Source of the DNA: Areca catechu | Lineage: Eukaryota > Streptophyta > Magnoliopsida > Arecales > Arecaceae | Length of the DNA: 64,000 nucleotides | Direction: 5' to 3' | Assembly (NCBI GenBank): GCA_021397845.1 | Contig: CM038039.1 | Location: 6,565,731-6,629,730 of the forward strand | The notes under the pieces: generated by a model | Databases searched by the model: none | What the model was told of the DNA's origin: nothing | What the model saw: the letters and a program-made list of their open reading frames with translations, nothing else | In this document: piece by piece, positions 43,016-54,390 of the stretch | Layout: every line of letters starts with the position of its first letter | How positions within the stretch are numbered: the first letter of the stretch is position 1 | Program-made: the position numbers and the translations under genes

Positions 43016-44637
43016 TGATGTGGCGAGACCGCTGACATGGGAGAGCTGACAGGCGCCGCATCAAAGGAGGTCACCGTGTCAGACACCACGTCAATTCTCT
43101 TAACCGGACTCCTCTGCCGAGCTGAGCTGAGCTCCCTCGAGACAACGAGCCGAGCTCCATCCTCCGCCAGGTCGGTCCCACGAGCTCGGGGCGCCTAGGC
43201 CGAAGCCGCGCTCTGCCCTCCAAAGCGAGACCCTCAGAGATCGAGCCACGCGGTCAAAGTCGAGCTCAGCCCTCCTCCGCCACATGGAGCCTCTCCGAGG
43301 CCGAGCCTTCTGGACCGGGCCTGCCCTCTGCCCTCCAGAGCGAGACCCTCGGAGATTGAGCCCCGTGGTCGGAGTCGAGCTCAGCCCTCCTCCGCCACGT
43401 GGAGCCTCTCCGTGGCCGAGCCCTCTGGACCGGGCCCGTCCTCTGGACCGGGCCCGTCCTCTGCCCTCCAGAGCGAGACCCTCGAAGATCGAGCCCCGTG
43501 GTCAGAGTCGAGCTCAGCCCTCCTCCACCACATGGAGCCTCTCCGAGGTCGAGCCCTCTGGCCAGGCCCGCCCTCTGCCCTCCAGAGCGAGACCCTCGGA
43601 GATCGAGCCCCGTGGTCGGAGTCGAGCTCAGCCCTCCTCCACCACGTGGAGCCTCTTCGAGGCCGAGCCCTCTGGACCGGGCCCGTCCTCTGCCCTCCAG
43701 AGCGAGACCCTCGAAGATCGAGCCCCATGGTCGGAGTCGAGTTCAGCCCTCCCCCGCCACGTGGAGCCTCTCCGAGGTCGAGCCCTCTGGACCGGGCCCG
43801 CACTCTGCTCTCCTTCACCTAGGCGATCCCGCAAGCTCGGAACGTCTAGGTCGGATCGAGCCCTGCCACCCCTGCTTGGTCTCCAGCCCGGATAAGGCGA
43901 GAGAACGGTACCATCATCTCAAGGACTACGGAGCAGCGCCCGCCATTTCGCAATAACTGCATGTCCGCCCGTACTACTAGGAGGATGGGCCAGTCAGAGA
44001 GCACGAACCCCGGGAGCGACGGCTCCCGGATCGAGGCTCTGCCAAGCTTCTCGGAATGGGATGACCGGAGAGGATGTCAAAACAAATAGAAGTTTTCCCT
44101 ACCGCATGTCAGGAAAGACGTCCCATCCACGGCACGGTATCCCGCCGCACGCGCCTGCCAGCCCAACGAGGATCCTGAGACAAGCGTCCAACGGTCACTT
44201 TTCGACTACAAAGAGCGATCGACACCCCCGGAAGGACAAAGGTAACAACAACAATATCGACACCAACACAAGTGCAAGCTCAACCAAGAGGGCAGAGCAC
44301 CACCACCACCACCAAAACAAAGCAGGAGAACAAGGGGAAGCGGCCGAACAGAGAATCCCTCCGTTCCCACCGTCGTTCTCCCCCTGCTACGTTTTCGTTT
44401 CCATTCTCATACCATTCACTCCTCCTAGCGTGGAGTTCATCAAAAGGGGCTCGACCAGGAGGATCTGTTTTCCTGGATCGTCACTGACTTGACCATCGGA
44501 GTACCCCCGCCGGAAATCCCGGCCTAGGTCACTAATCCCTGTTTTGCAGGTTCAGGACCAGAGAACCGTCAGGCAGCGAAGAGAGCGCACTCCGGCGCCG
44601 GCAACAGCTACGGGCCACAACGATCTTGGCGGCAACA
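43016..44637 (+). repeat. Solo LTR (Tat-type termini), target duplication ACAGG
   Basis: Begins TGATGTGGCGAGACCGCTG and ends CTTGGCGGCAACA. It is flanked by exact 5-bp copies ACAGG at 43011-43015 and 44638-44642. The ends match those of the Tat-3 LTR and the solo LTR at 26725. It contains five 115-bp tandem units (43262-43850). Open frames on both strands across the units are low-complexity and not genes. Confidence 0.9.
43262..43850. repeat. 115-bp tandem repeat inside the solo LTR, about 5 copies
   Basis: Units begin GAGCTCAGCCCTCCTCCGCC at 43262, 43377, 43510, 43624 and 43739. Spacing is 114-115 bp, except one of 133 bp caused by an 18-bp internal doubling (GACCGGGCCCGTCCTCTG). They contain GCCCTCCAGAGCGAGACCCT. 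Confidence 0.9.
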
Positions 44638-44642
44638 ACAGG

Positions 44643-45349
44643 ATTCCAAGAACCTGCTAACAAGAACAACCTATGGTAATGTGGCACTAATGATCATGGC
44701 TATTAATAAAAAATAAAAACAATAATAATTTGGTTTCAGCAGAGGTTCAATGATTTTTGAAGAAATCCCAGTCGCATCTTGGAATAGTATTTCCGGCAAT
44801 TCTCGTACGATAGATGGAAACATGACTTAGGACAATTTCCGGATTTGATTTGATTTTATTTAATAATTTTTAAATAAATATTCTATATTTTTTATATATT
44901 AAAAAAATTATTTGTTTATTTAATTACATTCATAATTTTTAAAGTTCAATTTTAACGGATAATATTATTTTGATATTTTAGAAATCATGTATAAAATTTT
45001 GGGATGATAAATTGCTTGTAGATATTGGCCAGGATATTTTGCTACGTGAGTGAAAATAATAAAGATTAAACCGAGATATCGATATAATTAACCAATATAA
45101 TATGTTTGCTCAATTGGGCTGATATGTTGAAAAAAATTTGTGATCTAAATAGTTCCACGGCGGAGCTTGGATAATTCAAGACCTCTAAAAAACACTAAGC
45201 TGAGATAATTCAATCTAAACACGCAACCAAATTCCATCACTCACTACTCTGTCCAGCACTATAACTATTTAACATTTGTAAGAATCCCGCCAAATTAAGC
45301 AAGCTTCAACTCGGTACATGCCCCAGTTTTCAGAGGTCAACGTTGTTAA
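44643..45349. other. AT-rich spacer 3' of methyltransferase relic B
   Basis: I see no open frame with known motifs, no repeat and no RNA gene. It probably represents original intergenic sequence of the gene array. Confidence 0.45.
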
Positions 45350-45565
45350 TTAACCTTCAGACTTTGGTGTGCCAGCCAGAACGAACGCCTCGTATGTTAT
45401 CCTCCTAACGCCAGAGGAGCAACCCAGGTAGTCCAAACACTCTTCAGCCGCTTCTTCGGACAAGATGGCAACTCCCTGCTCATTGGCATTGATCACCGCA
45501 GACCACGCATGATCTCAGCATCGCTAAAAAATTATCCAAGGACGAGTCGTATTCCATGTAGAGCC
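45350..45565 (-). pseudogene. Methyltransferase B, 3' relic
   Basis: The minus strand encodes the last about 70 residues of the same methyltransferase family: MEYDSSLDNFLAMLRS, then after a one-base frame change WSAVINANEQGVAILSEEAA, and RRITYEAFVLAGTPKSEG-stop. It aligns with the ends of copies A (YKAFMLAGTPKLED) and C (YKAFILAGTPKLEG). Sequence upstream of about 45565 is unrelated and the copia LTR starts at 45618. No SAM-binding part is present. It is a truncated pseudogene between A and C. Confidence 0.82.
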
Positions 45566-45617
45566 AAAATGTGCAGTAGAAAAGAAATCAGAACAAATTG
45601 TTCCAGGAAAAGGCATT

Positions 45618-46183
45618 TGCTATGGGTCCCGTCCATGTCATGGAGCCCGGCTCTATTAAAAGGGGCTTAAGATGTTGGAACGGGAGTATTTCTTACCAGC
45701 ATGCGACAGTGAAAAGAAACATAGCGACGCCGAGAGAAAAAAAAAAGAAAAATATATTTTGATCCTTTTAAGTCTTGATCGGATAGTAATTTAAAACTCG
45801 ATTAAGATGAAATTTTAGTATGTTGTTCACAACAGCGAGCTCTACAAAATGAACGGTTTGGATTGCTGTGATTTCTCTTGTGTAATCGATAAATATTTTA
45901 TTATGATAAAATCGTTCATGTTTTCTTCCTGTATTTCTCAGTAATATTTATATTTTATACTGAGATGATTATTATATGTTGTTTGGAGAGCCTCTAGTTT
46001 GTTAGAGAGAAAAACCTTGCTGTACCCATTATTTGATTATAGTGGAAGTTGATCTGGTTCCAGGTCCCATAGTTTTTACCTCCATATTGGAGGGTTTTCC
46101 AAGTAAATCCAGTTTTCTTGTACTTGGTTTGATTTGTTTTTGCTGTATTGATATTGTTGAGTTATCACCTATTGTAATTAGCA
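45618..46183 (+). repeat. 5' LTR of the copia element
   Basis: Starts TGCTATGGGTCCCG, where the right copy has TGTTGTGGGTCCTG, and ends near ATTGTAATTAGCA. The exact 3' end is uncertain, because weak similarity to the right flank (AATTAAAAT) continues past it. Confidence 0.75.
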
Positions 46184-46198
46184 TTTGTGCTAATTAAA

Positions 46199-46855
46199 AT
46201 GGAGGAGAAATCCAGTATGGTTAAATTAACTTCATCAAATTATTCATTATGGAGGATGATGATGGAAGATTTATTATATTGCCGAGATCTGTTTGATCTA
46301 ATTGAATTGCAGGGAATAATGCCAAACAATGTGAAAGCTGATGAGTGGAAAATGTTGAACAGGAAAGCCATGGCTACGATCAGACAATGGATTGATGTGA
46401 GTGTGATCCATGATGTTGCGACAGAAATGGATACTTATCAGGTCTAGAAGAAGCTAGAAGATTTATATCAGCGAAAGAATGCACAGAACAAAGCCTACCT
46501 GATCAGAAAACTGGTGAACCTGAAGTATAAAGATGGGCAGAATGTTTCAGAGCACTTAAATAATTTTCAGGAGATCCTAAATCAGTTGGCTACAATGAAA
46601 TTGTTTCTTGATGATAAGGTGCAGGCATTGATCTTACTGAGTTCCTTACCAGATAGTTGGGAGACTGTGGTGACGCTAAGTAATTCCACTGCCAGTGATA
46701 AACTTATTCTAACTATGGTCAAGGATAGTATATTGAATGAAGCAAACAGACGAAAGGAGCAAGGTTTGACAGATACAAATTCTGAGGCACTGTTTATAGA
46801 GCAGAGGGGGAGAAATAAAAATAGATCCTTCCACCGTAAAAGAGATGATGGGTCC
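46199..46855 (+). pseudogene. gag of the copia element, 5' part
   Basis: Start MEEKSSMVKLTSSNYSLWRM at 46199, a typical copia Gag opening (substrate-like SNYSLW motif). The frame contains a TAG at 46445-46447, where LEDLYQ-type Gags have Trp (QV-stop-KKLEDLYQ). It continues through NLKYKDGQNVSEHLNNFQEI and LILLSSLPDSWET to RKRDDGS, where Tat-3 interrupts it at 46856. The frame resumes in phase at 59100. The ATG lies only 15 bp after the LTR, so no leader or primer site is present. Confidence 0.82.
46851..46855 (+). repeat. Target-site duplication of Tat-3 (GGTCC, left)
   Basis: GGTCC before the LTR is repeated exactly at 59095-59099. Removing Tat-3 and one copy restores the copia gag frame (DDGS-HDKNN). 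Confidence 0.92.
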
Positions 46856-48196
46856 TGATGTGGCGGGATCATTGACGTGGAACCCATGTCAGACTCCATC
46901 GTGCGCCACATCAGATGAAGTCGCCACATAGGACACTTCTGCCCGGACTCCCTTGCTAGGTTGGCTCCTCTCAAGGTCGCGACGCCTTGAAGGAGGTCGA
47001 GCTCCGCCTCTGCCTTCGCTCCTTCGCCCGGTTGGCTCCTCTCGAGGTTGAGATGCCGCAGTCGAAGTCGAGCCCTGCCTTCGCTCCTTTGCCTGGCTGG
47101 CTCTCTTCGAGGTCGAGATGTCGCGGCCGAAGTCGAGCCCTGCCTTCGCCCGTCTCACCTCGAGGTCGAGATGCCGCGGTCGAAGTTGAGCCCTGCTTTC
47201 GCTCCTTCGCCCAGCTAGTTCCTTTCGAGGTCGAGACACCATGGCCGAAGTCGAGCCCTGCATTCGCTCCTTTGCCCGGCTAGCTCCCTCAAGGTCGAGA
47301 CACCGCGGTCGAAGTCGAGCCCTGCCTTCCTGAGCTCTCCCCACCTCGGGCGAAAAGACCTGCAGTCAGAGGACGTCACCACATCCTTGGACAGCGGCGA
47401 GCCACCCAAGGACCACAGATGCCTGCCAAGCCACAATAATGGTCCCAGCTACCACTTACACCAAGAGGGAAAGGGTCCTCCGATCGACCTTCTGCACCAC
47501 CTAAAAAAGGAAGTCAGCCAGGAGATTCGAATCCAGGAGGCGACCGCCCGCCTATCGAAACTTTGCCATGCTTCCCAAAATGGAGCGACCAAAACGGATG
47601 TCAGAGTGCACAGTGCTGCTCCCTATCACGAATAGGAAAAGGCACCTCGCACACGGCACTAGACATCACTGCATGCACTTGCCATTGAGGGAAAGATCCC
47701 GAGGTAAGCGGCACCCAATGATCCCAGCTAAAAGGTGTTCCCCAAGCTTCGAACCAGGTAAGTCAAGCCAAGCAAAGGGAAGTCAAGCGAAGCTAAGTCC
47801 ATAGAGAAATCAAAGGATGACGGGCAAGAGGGTGACAGCATACAGAGAGAGACCGCAGCTCCAGGCTATTGCAAGCCCACAGGGAAAGGGTCCTGATGGA
47901 CACAACCACTCGGCTCGAACTCTCCTCTGCTGCCTCTCCCACGCTCTGCTCTTGATTCACTCCCACTCTCTCATTTCACAAATTTCTCCTCCTAGTGTGG
48001 AGTCCATCTACGGGGCTCGACCGGGAGGGTCTATTATCCCGGATCGCTACTGACTTGAGCATCGGAGTGCCCCCACTGGGATCATCGACCTGGGTCTCCT
48101 CTGTTTTGCAGGTCCGGGCATCCGAGCAAGATCCTGAGTGACTAGGGCGCGTTCGAGATCGTCTCAGCTATAGGCCATGGCGATCGGGCGATAACA
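46856..48196 (+). repeat. 5' LTR of Tat-3
   Basis: Starts TGATGTGGCGGGATCATTGA and ends GATCGGGCGATAACA. It contains about six 60-66-bp tandem units (46960-47335) built on GAAGTCGAGCCCTGCCTTCG. Reading frames across the repeats are not genes. Confidence 0.92.
46960..47335. repeat. 60-66-bp tandem repeat in the Tat-3 5' LTR
   Basis: About six units containing CGAGGTCGAGATGCCGCGGT and GAAGTCGAGCCCTGCCTTCG. The 3' LTR has about four units at 57935-58200, which accounts for most of the 93-bp LTR length difference. Confidence 0.85.
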
Positions 48197-48270
48197 AATT
48201 AGCACGCCAGGTAGTGGGGACAGGACACTTTGCTCCAAGCTGGTCCCCCTGCAAGCAACACACCGGGAGG

Positions 48271-49965
48271 ATGGTGACGATGCTAGCAAGAGAAGTCTCC
48301 ACTAGCCATGCGGGAGATCCCCCTTCCTGCGGGGACCCGCACAGTCCATGAAAGGAGATCCCAGCTCCATCTCAACAACCTCCGGCGGACGTTCAGTTGG
48401 CCGCACTCGTCCAGCAGATAAAGTTTCTCACTGTAGCAGTGCTCCAGCTGCAGCACCAACACCGGTCCTTGGCCACCCACCAGTAGCTAGGGACTCCTGC
48501 GACCCAAGCCGCTGTGCCCCACGACAGCCTGCGATCCTTTCAGGGAAGGCCTTCGCAGCCGCGGGCCACCACCGACCACCGAGGAAGCCACAGGACCCCG
48601 ACGAAGAGACAGTGGATCGGGTCTGCCAACAGGGAGAGCTGGTCTTCGACCTTTGAGCAGGCTGCTGTTAAGCATCATCAAGGTCAAAGACATAAGGTCT
48701 CCCATCATGACCCCCCTCACATGTCACCTGACCTCTGCGAAGGGCTCCATCGATGAGGCCATCAGGTGCATGGCGGAGAAGCACCTGGAGGAGCAGGAGC
48801 ACAAGCTGGCGGAGCTATCCTGCCGGTTTGCCAATCTGTAGGGCTCCATCGACGAGTCAACGGGCTATGACACCCATCCCCCTTTCTCCAAAGAAGTCCA
48901 AGAGGAACCGATTCCAGGCTGGTTCCGCATGCCGTAGGTGGATCCCTACGATGAGACCATCGACCTCCTGAACCACCTTGAGAGCTACAAGGCCCTCATG
49001 AGAGTCCAGGGCGTGACCGACGCTCTCCTCTGCGTCACCTTTCCTGCCATTCTCCGGAAGGCAGCTCGGGTATGGTTTACCCGCCTTGAGCCAGAGAGCG
49101 TTAGATGTTTCGCTCAACTGGAGCAAAAGTTCATGGCCCACTTAGATGCTTGCCGGAAGGTGCCACGGGAGGCAAACAGCCTCTTCTCCATCATGTAGCA
49201 GGACCATGAGCTCTTACGGGACTACATGACCCACTTCAAGGTTGCTGCGCTTGAGATCTACAACCTTGATAAGTCAATCGCTATGCTGGCGCTGAAGAGA
49301 GGGCTCATAACTTTTCGCCTGACCTACTCTCTTGACAAGAAGCCCCTGAAGACCTACTCCGAGCTCCTCCTTCGTGTCCAAAAGTACATCCACATCGAGG
49401 AGGCGGACCGTACTAGGAGGGAGCTTAACGGGAAGCCCCTGAAGAAGCCAACCCCTGGGGAGACGTCCGGAGCGCGGAGGCCGGGGTCGTCTACCCCGAA
49501 CTTCCACCAAGGGCCGAAGTCGAGGAGCGGCCCTATCCTAGAAAAGAGGTTCACACCTCTCCTTGCCCCAAGGACGAAGATCCTCATGGAGATTGAGGGT
49601 GAGCACTACCTGAAGTGCCCACCTCCGCTGAAGCCGTCTAATGGTCGCGACAGGATGAAGTACTGCCAGTTCCACCGCGACTATGGCCACGACATCGAGG
49701 AGTGCTGGCACCTCAAGAGGGAGATTGAAGATCTCATAAAGAGGGGCTACCTCGGAAGGTTCATGGGAGGCAAGGCTCCGGGAGAACCTCAGGTGCTCGC
49801 TGCTCTCCCTCCGGTCCCTGTAGTCGACAACCGGCCCACCGAGAAGCCAGTGGCGATGATCTATTGGAGAATCGAGCGCTTCCAAGAGGGCCAGGGGGGA
49901 GAAAGTTCTGAAAATGTACTTCCCTTTGTAAGGGAGAGAAGGGTTGAAAATGAAAATGTAAATAA
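48271..49965 (+). pseudogene. gag of Tat-3
   Basis: The N-terminal part is in broken frames (48271-48936). The core DPYDETIDLLNHLESYKALM and ILRKAARVWFTRLEPESVR runs from 48938 to a TAG at 49196. From 49226 the frame is open again: MTHFKVAALEIYNLDKSIAM, LKTYSELLLRVQKYI and the zinc-knuckle variant CQFHRDYGHDIEECWHLKRE (C-x2-H-x4-H-x4-C). At least three TAG codons (48840, 48935, 49196) stand where Gln is likely. Gag would build the particle. Confidence 0.8.
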
Positions 49966-50517
49966 TGATGCTATGGTCGTCGAGATGACGATCGCAAAGC
50001 ATCCTATAAAGCGGATCATGGTCGATAGTGAAAGTTCGGCTGATATCTTTTTTTACGATGCCTTCTCCAAGATGAACCTATCCTTTGCTCAGCTCAGGCC
50101 TGTGCACACATCCCTCATCGGTTTCACAGGGGATTCTGTAAGAGTTGAGGGAGAAATCACACTCCCGGTTACTACCGAGACCCCACCTCGGCAGAGCACC
50201 GTCATGATGACCTTCACGGTTGTTAGGCTCCCCTCAACCTACAACGTGATCCTTGGCCGACCCGGGCTCAACCTGCTCGATGCGGTTATTTCTACAAAGC
50301 GATTATTGGTGCAGTTTCCCATCCCTTACGGTGTCGGAGAGATGAGGGGGGCACCTCAGCCGATCCAGCATTGTCTCCAAATCGTTCCTGGGGCCAAAGT
50401 CTCCGAGGGCGACCCCAGCTCGGACGACCTCGACCAAAGGGCACAGGACCCTAGGGGCAGCTCGGTCGAACGCCTGCTGTCATATCCTCTCGGAGCTGAC
50501 CCAGTGAAGATGGTGTA
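49966..50517 (+). pseudogene. Aspartic protease of Tat-3
   Basis: In the same open frame as the gag end (49226-50518). The active-site motif reads IMVDSESSADIFFYDAFSK, so the Gly of Asp-Ser-Gly is Glu, which should abolish activity. The second half follows, with TYNVILGRPGLNLLDAVIST (ILGRxxL motif) and FPIPYGVGEMRG. A TAG at 50516-50518 ends the frame. Confidence 0.8.
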
Positions 50518-50518
50518 G

Positions 50519-51800
50519 ATTGGGGTGCAGCTGCAAGATGATGAGCAAGCCCATCTATTGGAATTCCTTCGGGCGAACACAGACGTATTCACTTGGATGA
50601 CTGTCGATATGCCCGGGATCCCACCTGAAGTCATCACTCACAAGCTGAGCATTGACCCGAAGTATCGTCCTGTTCGATAGAAGAAAAGGAGTTTCACCCT
50701 GGAGAGGAAATGGACGATCAATTAGGAGGTGGATAAACTCCTCGCAGTTGACTTCATGCGAGAAGTACAATATCCAAGCTGGTTGGCTAATATTGTTATG
50801 GTCAAGAAGAATAATGGAAAGTGGAGGATCTGTGTGGATTACACCGACCTTAATTAAGCTTGTCCAAAGGATAGCTTCCCTCTGTCGAAGATCGACCAGT
50901 TGGTAGATGCCACCTCAGGGCACCGCTTTCTCTCCTTCATGGATGCATTATCCGGATACACCTAAATCCAGATGCACCCGAAGGATGAGGAGCACACTAC
51001 CTTCATCACCGATCGAGGGACGTACTACTATCGGATGATGCCGTTCGGCTTGAAGAACACTGGCACCACATACCAGCGCCTGGCCAACCGGGCCTTCAAG
51101 GACCAGATCGGCAGGAACATGCAGGTATATATGGACGACATGCTCGTCATGAGTAAGCCGAGGTCAGACCATATCACTGACCTCGCGGAAGCCTTCCACA
51201 ACCTCTGAGAGCACAAGATGAAGCTGAACCTGACGAAGTGCACCTTCGGCGTAGCGGCTGGAAAGTTCCTTGGCTTCATGGTATCCCAAAGGGGGATCGA
51301 GGCAAACCCGGATAAGGTCCAGGCAATTATCGACATGGAGCACCCGACCTCGAAGAAGTAGGTCCAGCGCTTGATGAGTTGGATCGCAGCGCTGAGCCGG
51401 TTGATCTCGAGGTTGGCGGACCACTATCTCCCTTTCTTCAAGGTGCTATGCAAAATGCACGACTTCATCTGGACCGAGGAATGCAAATCAGCCTTCGAGG
51501 AGCTCAAAGACTTCTTGGCATCATCGCCACTACTCTCCAGGCCAGAGGAGGGAGAACTCCTGCTGTACCTGGCGGTCATCCTAGAAGCCGGTGTACTATG
51601 CCAGCAAAATCCTCTAGGATGTGGAGATCAAGTACACTTGATCCGAAAAATTAATTTTTACTCTTATCATGTCTGCTCAGCATCTCAGGTCGTACTTCCA
51701 AGCGCATACGATCATGGTCCTGACGGACCAGCCCTTGAGGGCTGTGCTCAGTCATCTCGACACCTTCGGACGTTTGGCCAAGTGGGAACTGAAGCTCAGT
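50519..51800 (+). pseudogene. Reverse transcriptase of Tat-3
   Basis: Signatures in order: WRICVDYTDLN (50824-50856, then TAA), SFPLSKIDQLVDATSGHRFL-like sequence with frame faults, and the open run 50972-51208 with MMPFGLKNTGTTYQRLANRA and the active site VYMDDMLVMS. The thumb follows to GKFLGFMVSQRGIEANPDKV. TAG/TAA/TGA codons at about 50678, 50724, 50855, 50964, 51207 and 51358 break it. Confidence 0.8.
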
Positions 51801-52510
51801 GAGTTCGACATCGCATACCGGCCGAGGTCATCTCAGAAGGCCCAGATGTTGGCTGACTTCCTGGTCGAGTGCTCGGGACTTACTGAAGAGCTAGAGCAGA
51901 CAACCCTGGAGCATCAAGCTGAGCCCGGAGTCGAGGAGGAGTCTTGGCTCCTCCACGTAGACGGCGCATCCAACACGGGCAGAAGTAAAGCAAGCCTCAT
52001 CCTCGCTAATAGCGATGGAGTTATAGCTAAATGTGCACTCTGCTTCAAGTTCGCCGCTACGAATAACCAGGCGGAGTACGAGGCACTCCTTGTGGGCCTA
52101 AGGGTCTCTCGTGAGCTGAGTATGCAAATCCTGAAGGTCTTCACTGACTCCCAACTGGTGGCCGGACAGGTTTCCAGAGAATATGAAGCCAGAGATCCCC
52201 AAATGATGAAGGACCTGGAGCGGGTCCGCTCGAGCATGACAAGCTTTCGATGCTTCAGCATCTCCCACATCTCCTGTAGAGAGAATGCTCGTGTCGATAT
52301 GCTATCAAGTCTCGCGACCTTGCCGGACTCATCACGGGGCGTGCCCATATTGAGTACCTTGAAAGTCCAAGTAACGAAACTCCTGCAAAGGTGCAGCAAG
52401 TCACCCCAGAGCCGAGCTGGATGGACAGGTGCGTCAGGTACATCACCGATGGCACTCTACCTGAGGATCGCACAGAGGCTGGCCTTGTCAAGAGGAAGGC
52501 CTCGTGGTTC
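51801..52510 (+). pseudogene. RNase H of Tat-3
   Basis: Part of an open run 51669-52517. It has ELKLSEFDIAYRPRSSQKAQ (linker), WLLHVDGASNTGRSKASLI (first Asp), NNQAEYEALLVGLRVSREL (Glu) and KVFTDSQLVAGQVSREYEAR (Asp). The three acidic residues of RNase H are present. The frame shifts near 52390, before the integrase. Confidence 0.78.
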
Positions 52511-53640
52511 GTCCTGATGGAAGGGTAGCTCTACCATCGATCCTACTTCTATCCACTTCTGAAATGCCTGAGACCCACGGAGGTGGCCTTCGTGCTCCAA
52601 GAGATACACAAAGGCTTTTGTGGGAATCATATCGGAGGGAGGATGCTTGCGTATAAGGCCCTCTGCCAGGGATACTACTGGGATACCATGAGGGAGGATG
52701 CCACCGACTTCGTGAGGAAGTGCGACCGATGCCAACGCCACGCCCACATACAGTGTCAACTAGTAGTGCCGCTCTCCCAGCTCTCCGTCCCTTGGTCGTT
52801 CGCCCAGTGGGGAATGGACATCCTGGTTCCATTTCCTCCTGTATCAGGGCAGCGAAAATTCTTGCTAGTGGCTATTGACTACTTCACCAAGTATGTAGAA
52901 GTAGAGCCACTAGCACGGATCACAGAAGCCAAGGTCCACCAATTCTTCTGGAAGTTGATCATCTATCATTTTGGGCTCTCCCACAGCATCATCACCGTCA
53001 ACGGGCGGTAGTTCGACAACAGGGAGTTCGAAGAGTTCTGTGCCGAGCTCGGCATCCAACTCCCCTTCATCTCGGTGGCTCACCCCAAGACCAACGGGGA
53101 GGCCGAGATGACCAATCGGACCATCCTCCAAGGACTCAGAACCAGGCTAGACCGGGCCAAGGGTAGGCGGGCAGAAGAACTCCCCAGCATTCTTTGGGCC
53201 TACCACACAACACCCAGGACGGCCACAGACGAGATGCCTTTCAACCTCATCTTCGGTGCAGAAGCCGTTGTTCCGATCAAACTTGGTGTGCCCACACTAC
53301 GGATACATCAGTATGATGAAGCAAAGAATCCGGCCCACCTTCTTCTCAACTTGGACCTCCTCGAGAAAACTAGGGACAAGGCTTGACTCCGGATGGTGGC
53401 TTACCAGCAGCGGGTAGCTCAGTACTACAACACGCAGGTGAAGCCAAAGGTCTTTCGCCCAGGCGACCTATTGTTGCACCGAGCTGAAGCCTCTCAATCC
53501 CGGGAATGCGGCAAGCTCTCACCGAATTGAGAGGGCCTCTATAAGGTGGTCGAAGCTCTCCCTCATGGAGCCTACTACCTAGCAGAGCTGAATGGGACCA
53601 GATTCTTGCGGACATAGAATGCCTGTAACCTGAGAATATA
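52511..53640 (+). pseudogene. Integrase of Tat-3
   Basis: 52583-53011 is open: HKGFCGNHIGGRMLAYKALC and RKCDRCQRHAHIQ (zinc-binding), then WGMDILVPFP and VAIDYFTKYVEVEPLARITE (first Asp). The second catalytic Asp is changed to Val (IITVNGR), and a TAG follows where Gln is usual. 53075-53386 is open: NGEAEMTNRTILQGL (Glu), WAYHTTPRTATDEMPFNLIF. It is cut by a TGA at 53384, and the C-terminal domain (GDLLLHRAEAS, ELNGTRFLRT) runs to about 53640. Confidence 0.8.
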
Positions 53641-53825
53641 CTATTAGTAATGTAAGGCCTTTCCCCAATAATAATAATTTTTTTTTTTGTGCAAGTCACT
53701 TTTGCCTTGCAGGAACTTCGTTGCTAAGCCCCAAGTTTGGCAAACTCAAGCCCGGGAACCATCTCTCCGGCATCGAAGCCCGGAGTCCAGCTCTCCAGCA
53801 CCAAAGCCCGGATTCCAGCCCTCCG

Positions 53826-54390
53826 GCACCGAAGCATGGATACTCCTGAAGCCCGGCACCATGCTCACAATCTGGAGATGTCAGTGAAACTCCCAATAAA
53901 TCCGCCATCTACCGCTTGACTCACAGTGCAGCTCTCAAGCCCAGAAACCCTTGAAGCCCAGCACCGTGCTCACAGTCCGGAGATGTCAGGGGAACTCCTA
54001 AGAAGTCCGCCATCTTTTGCTTGACTCACAATATGGCACCAAAGCCCAGAAACTCCTAAAGCCCAGCACTGTGCTCACAGTCTGGAAATGTCAGCGGAAC
54101 TCCCAAGAAGTCCGCCATCTACCGCTTGACTCATAGTGCAGCTCTCAAGCCTGGAAACTCCTGAAGCCTGGCACCGTGCTCACAGTCTAGAGATGTCAGC
54201 AGAACTCCCAAGAAGTCCACCATCTACTGCTTGACTCACAGTATGGCTCTCAAGCCTGGAAACTCCTGATGCCCAATACCGTGCTCACAGTCCGGAGATG
54301 TTAGCGGAACTCCCAAGAAGTCCGCCATCTACTGCTTGACTCACAATGCGGCTCTCAAGCCCGGAAATCCCTGAAGCCCGACACCTCATA
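53826..54390 (+). repeat. 105-bp tandem array, about 5 copies, Tat-3 3' zone
   Basis: Units start near 53826, 53931, 54035, 54141, 54246 and 54351, spacing 104-106 bp, with GCTCTCAAGCCCGGAAACTC, GTGCTCACAGTCCGGAGATG and AAGTCCGCCATCTACCGCTT. It lies between integrase and antisense gene, the same position as the Tat-2 arrays but with unrelated sequence. Confidence 0.9.

Noticed and set aside
43284..43956. Reading frames of 136-203 codons on both strands
   Set aside because: These are products of the 115-bp tandem units in the solo LTR. Open frames arise because the unit lacks stops in several frames.
46889..47344. 151-codon minus-strand frame
   Set aside because: It lies over the 60-66-bp repeats of the Tat-3 LTR and is not repeated as an intact frame in the 3' LTR.
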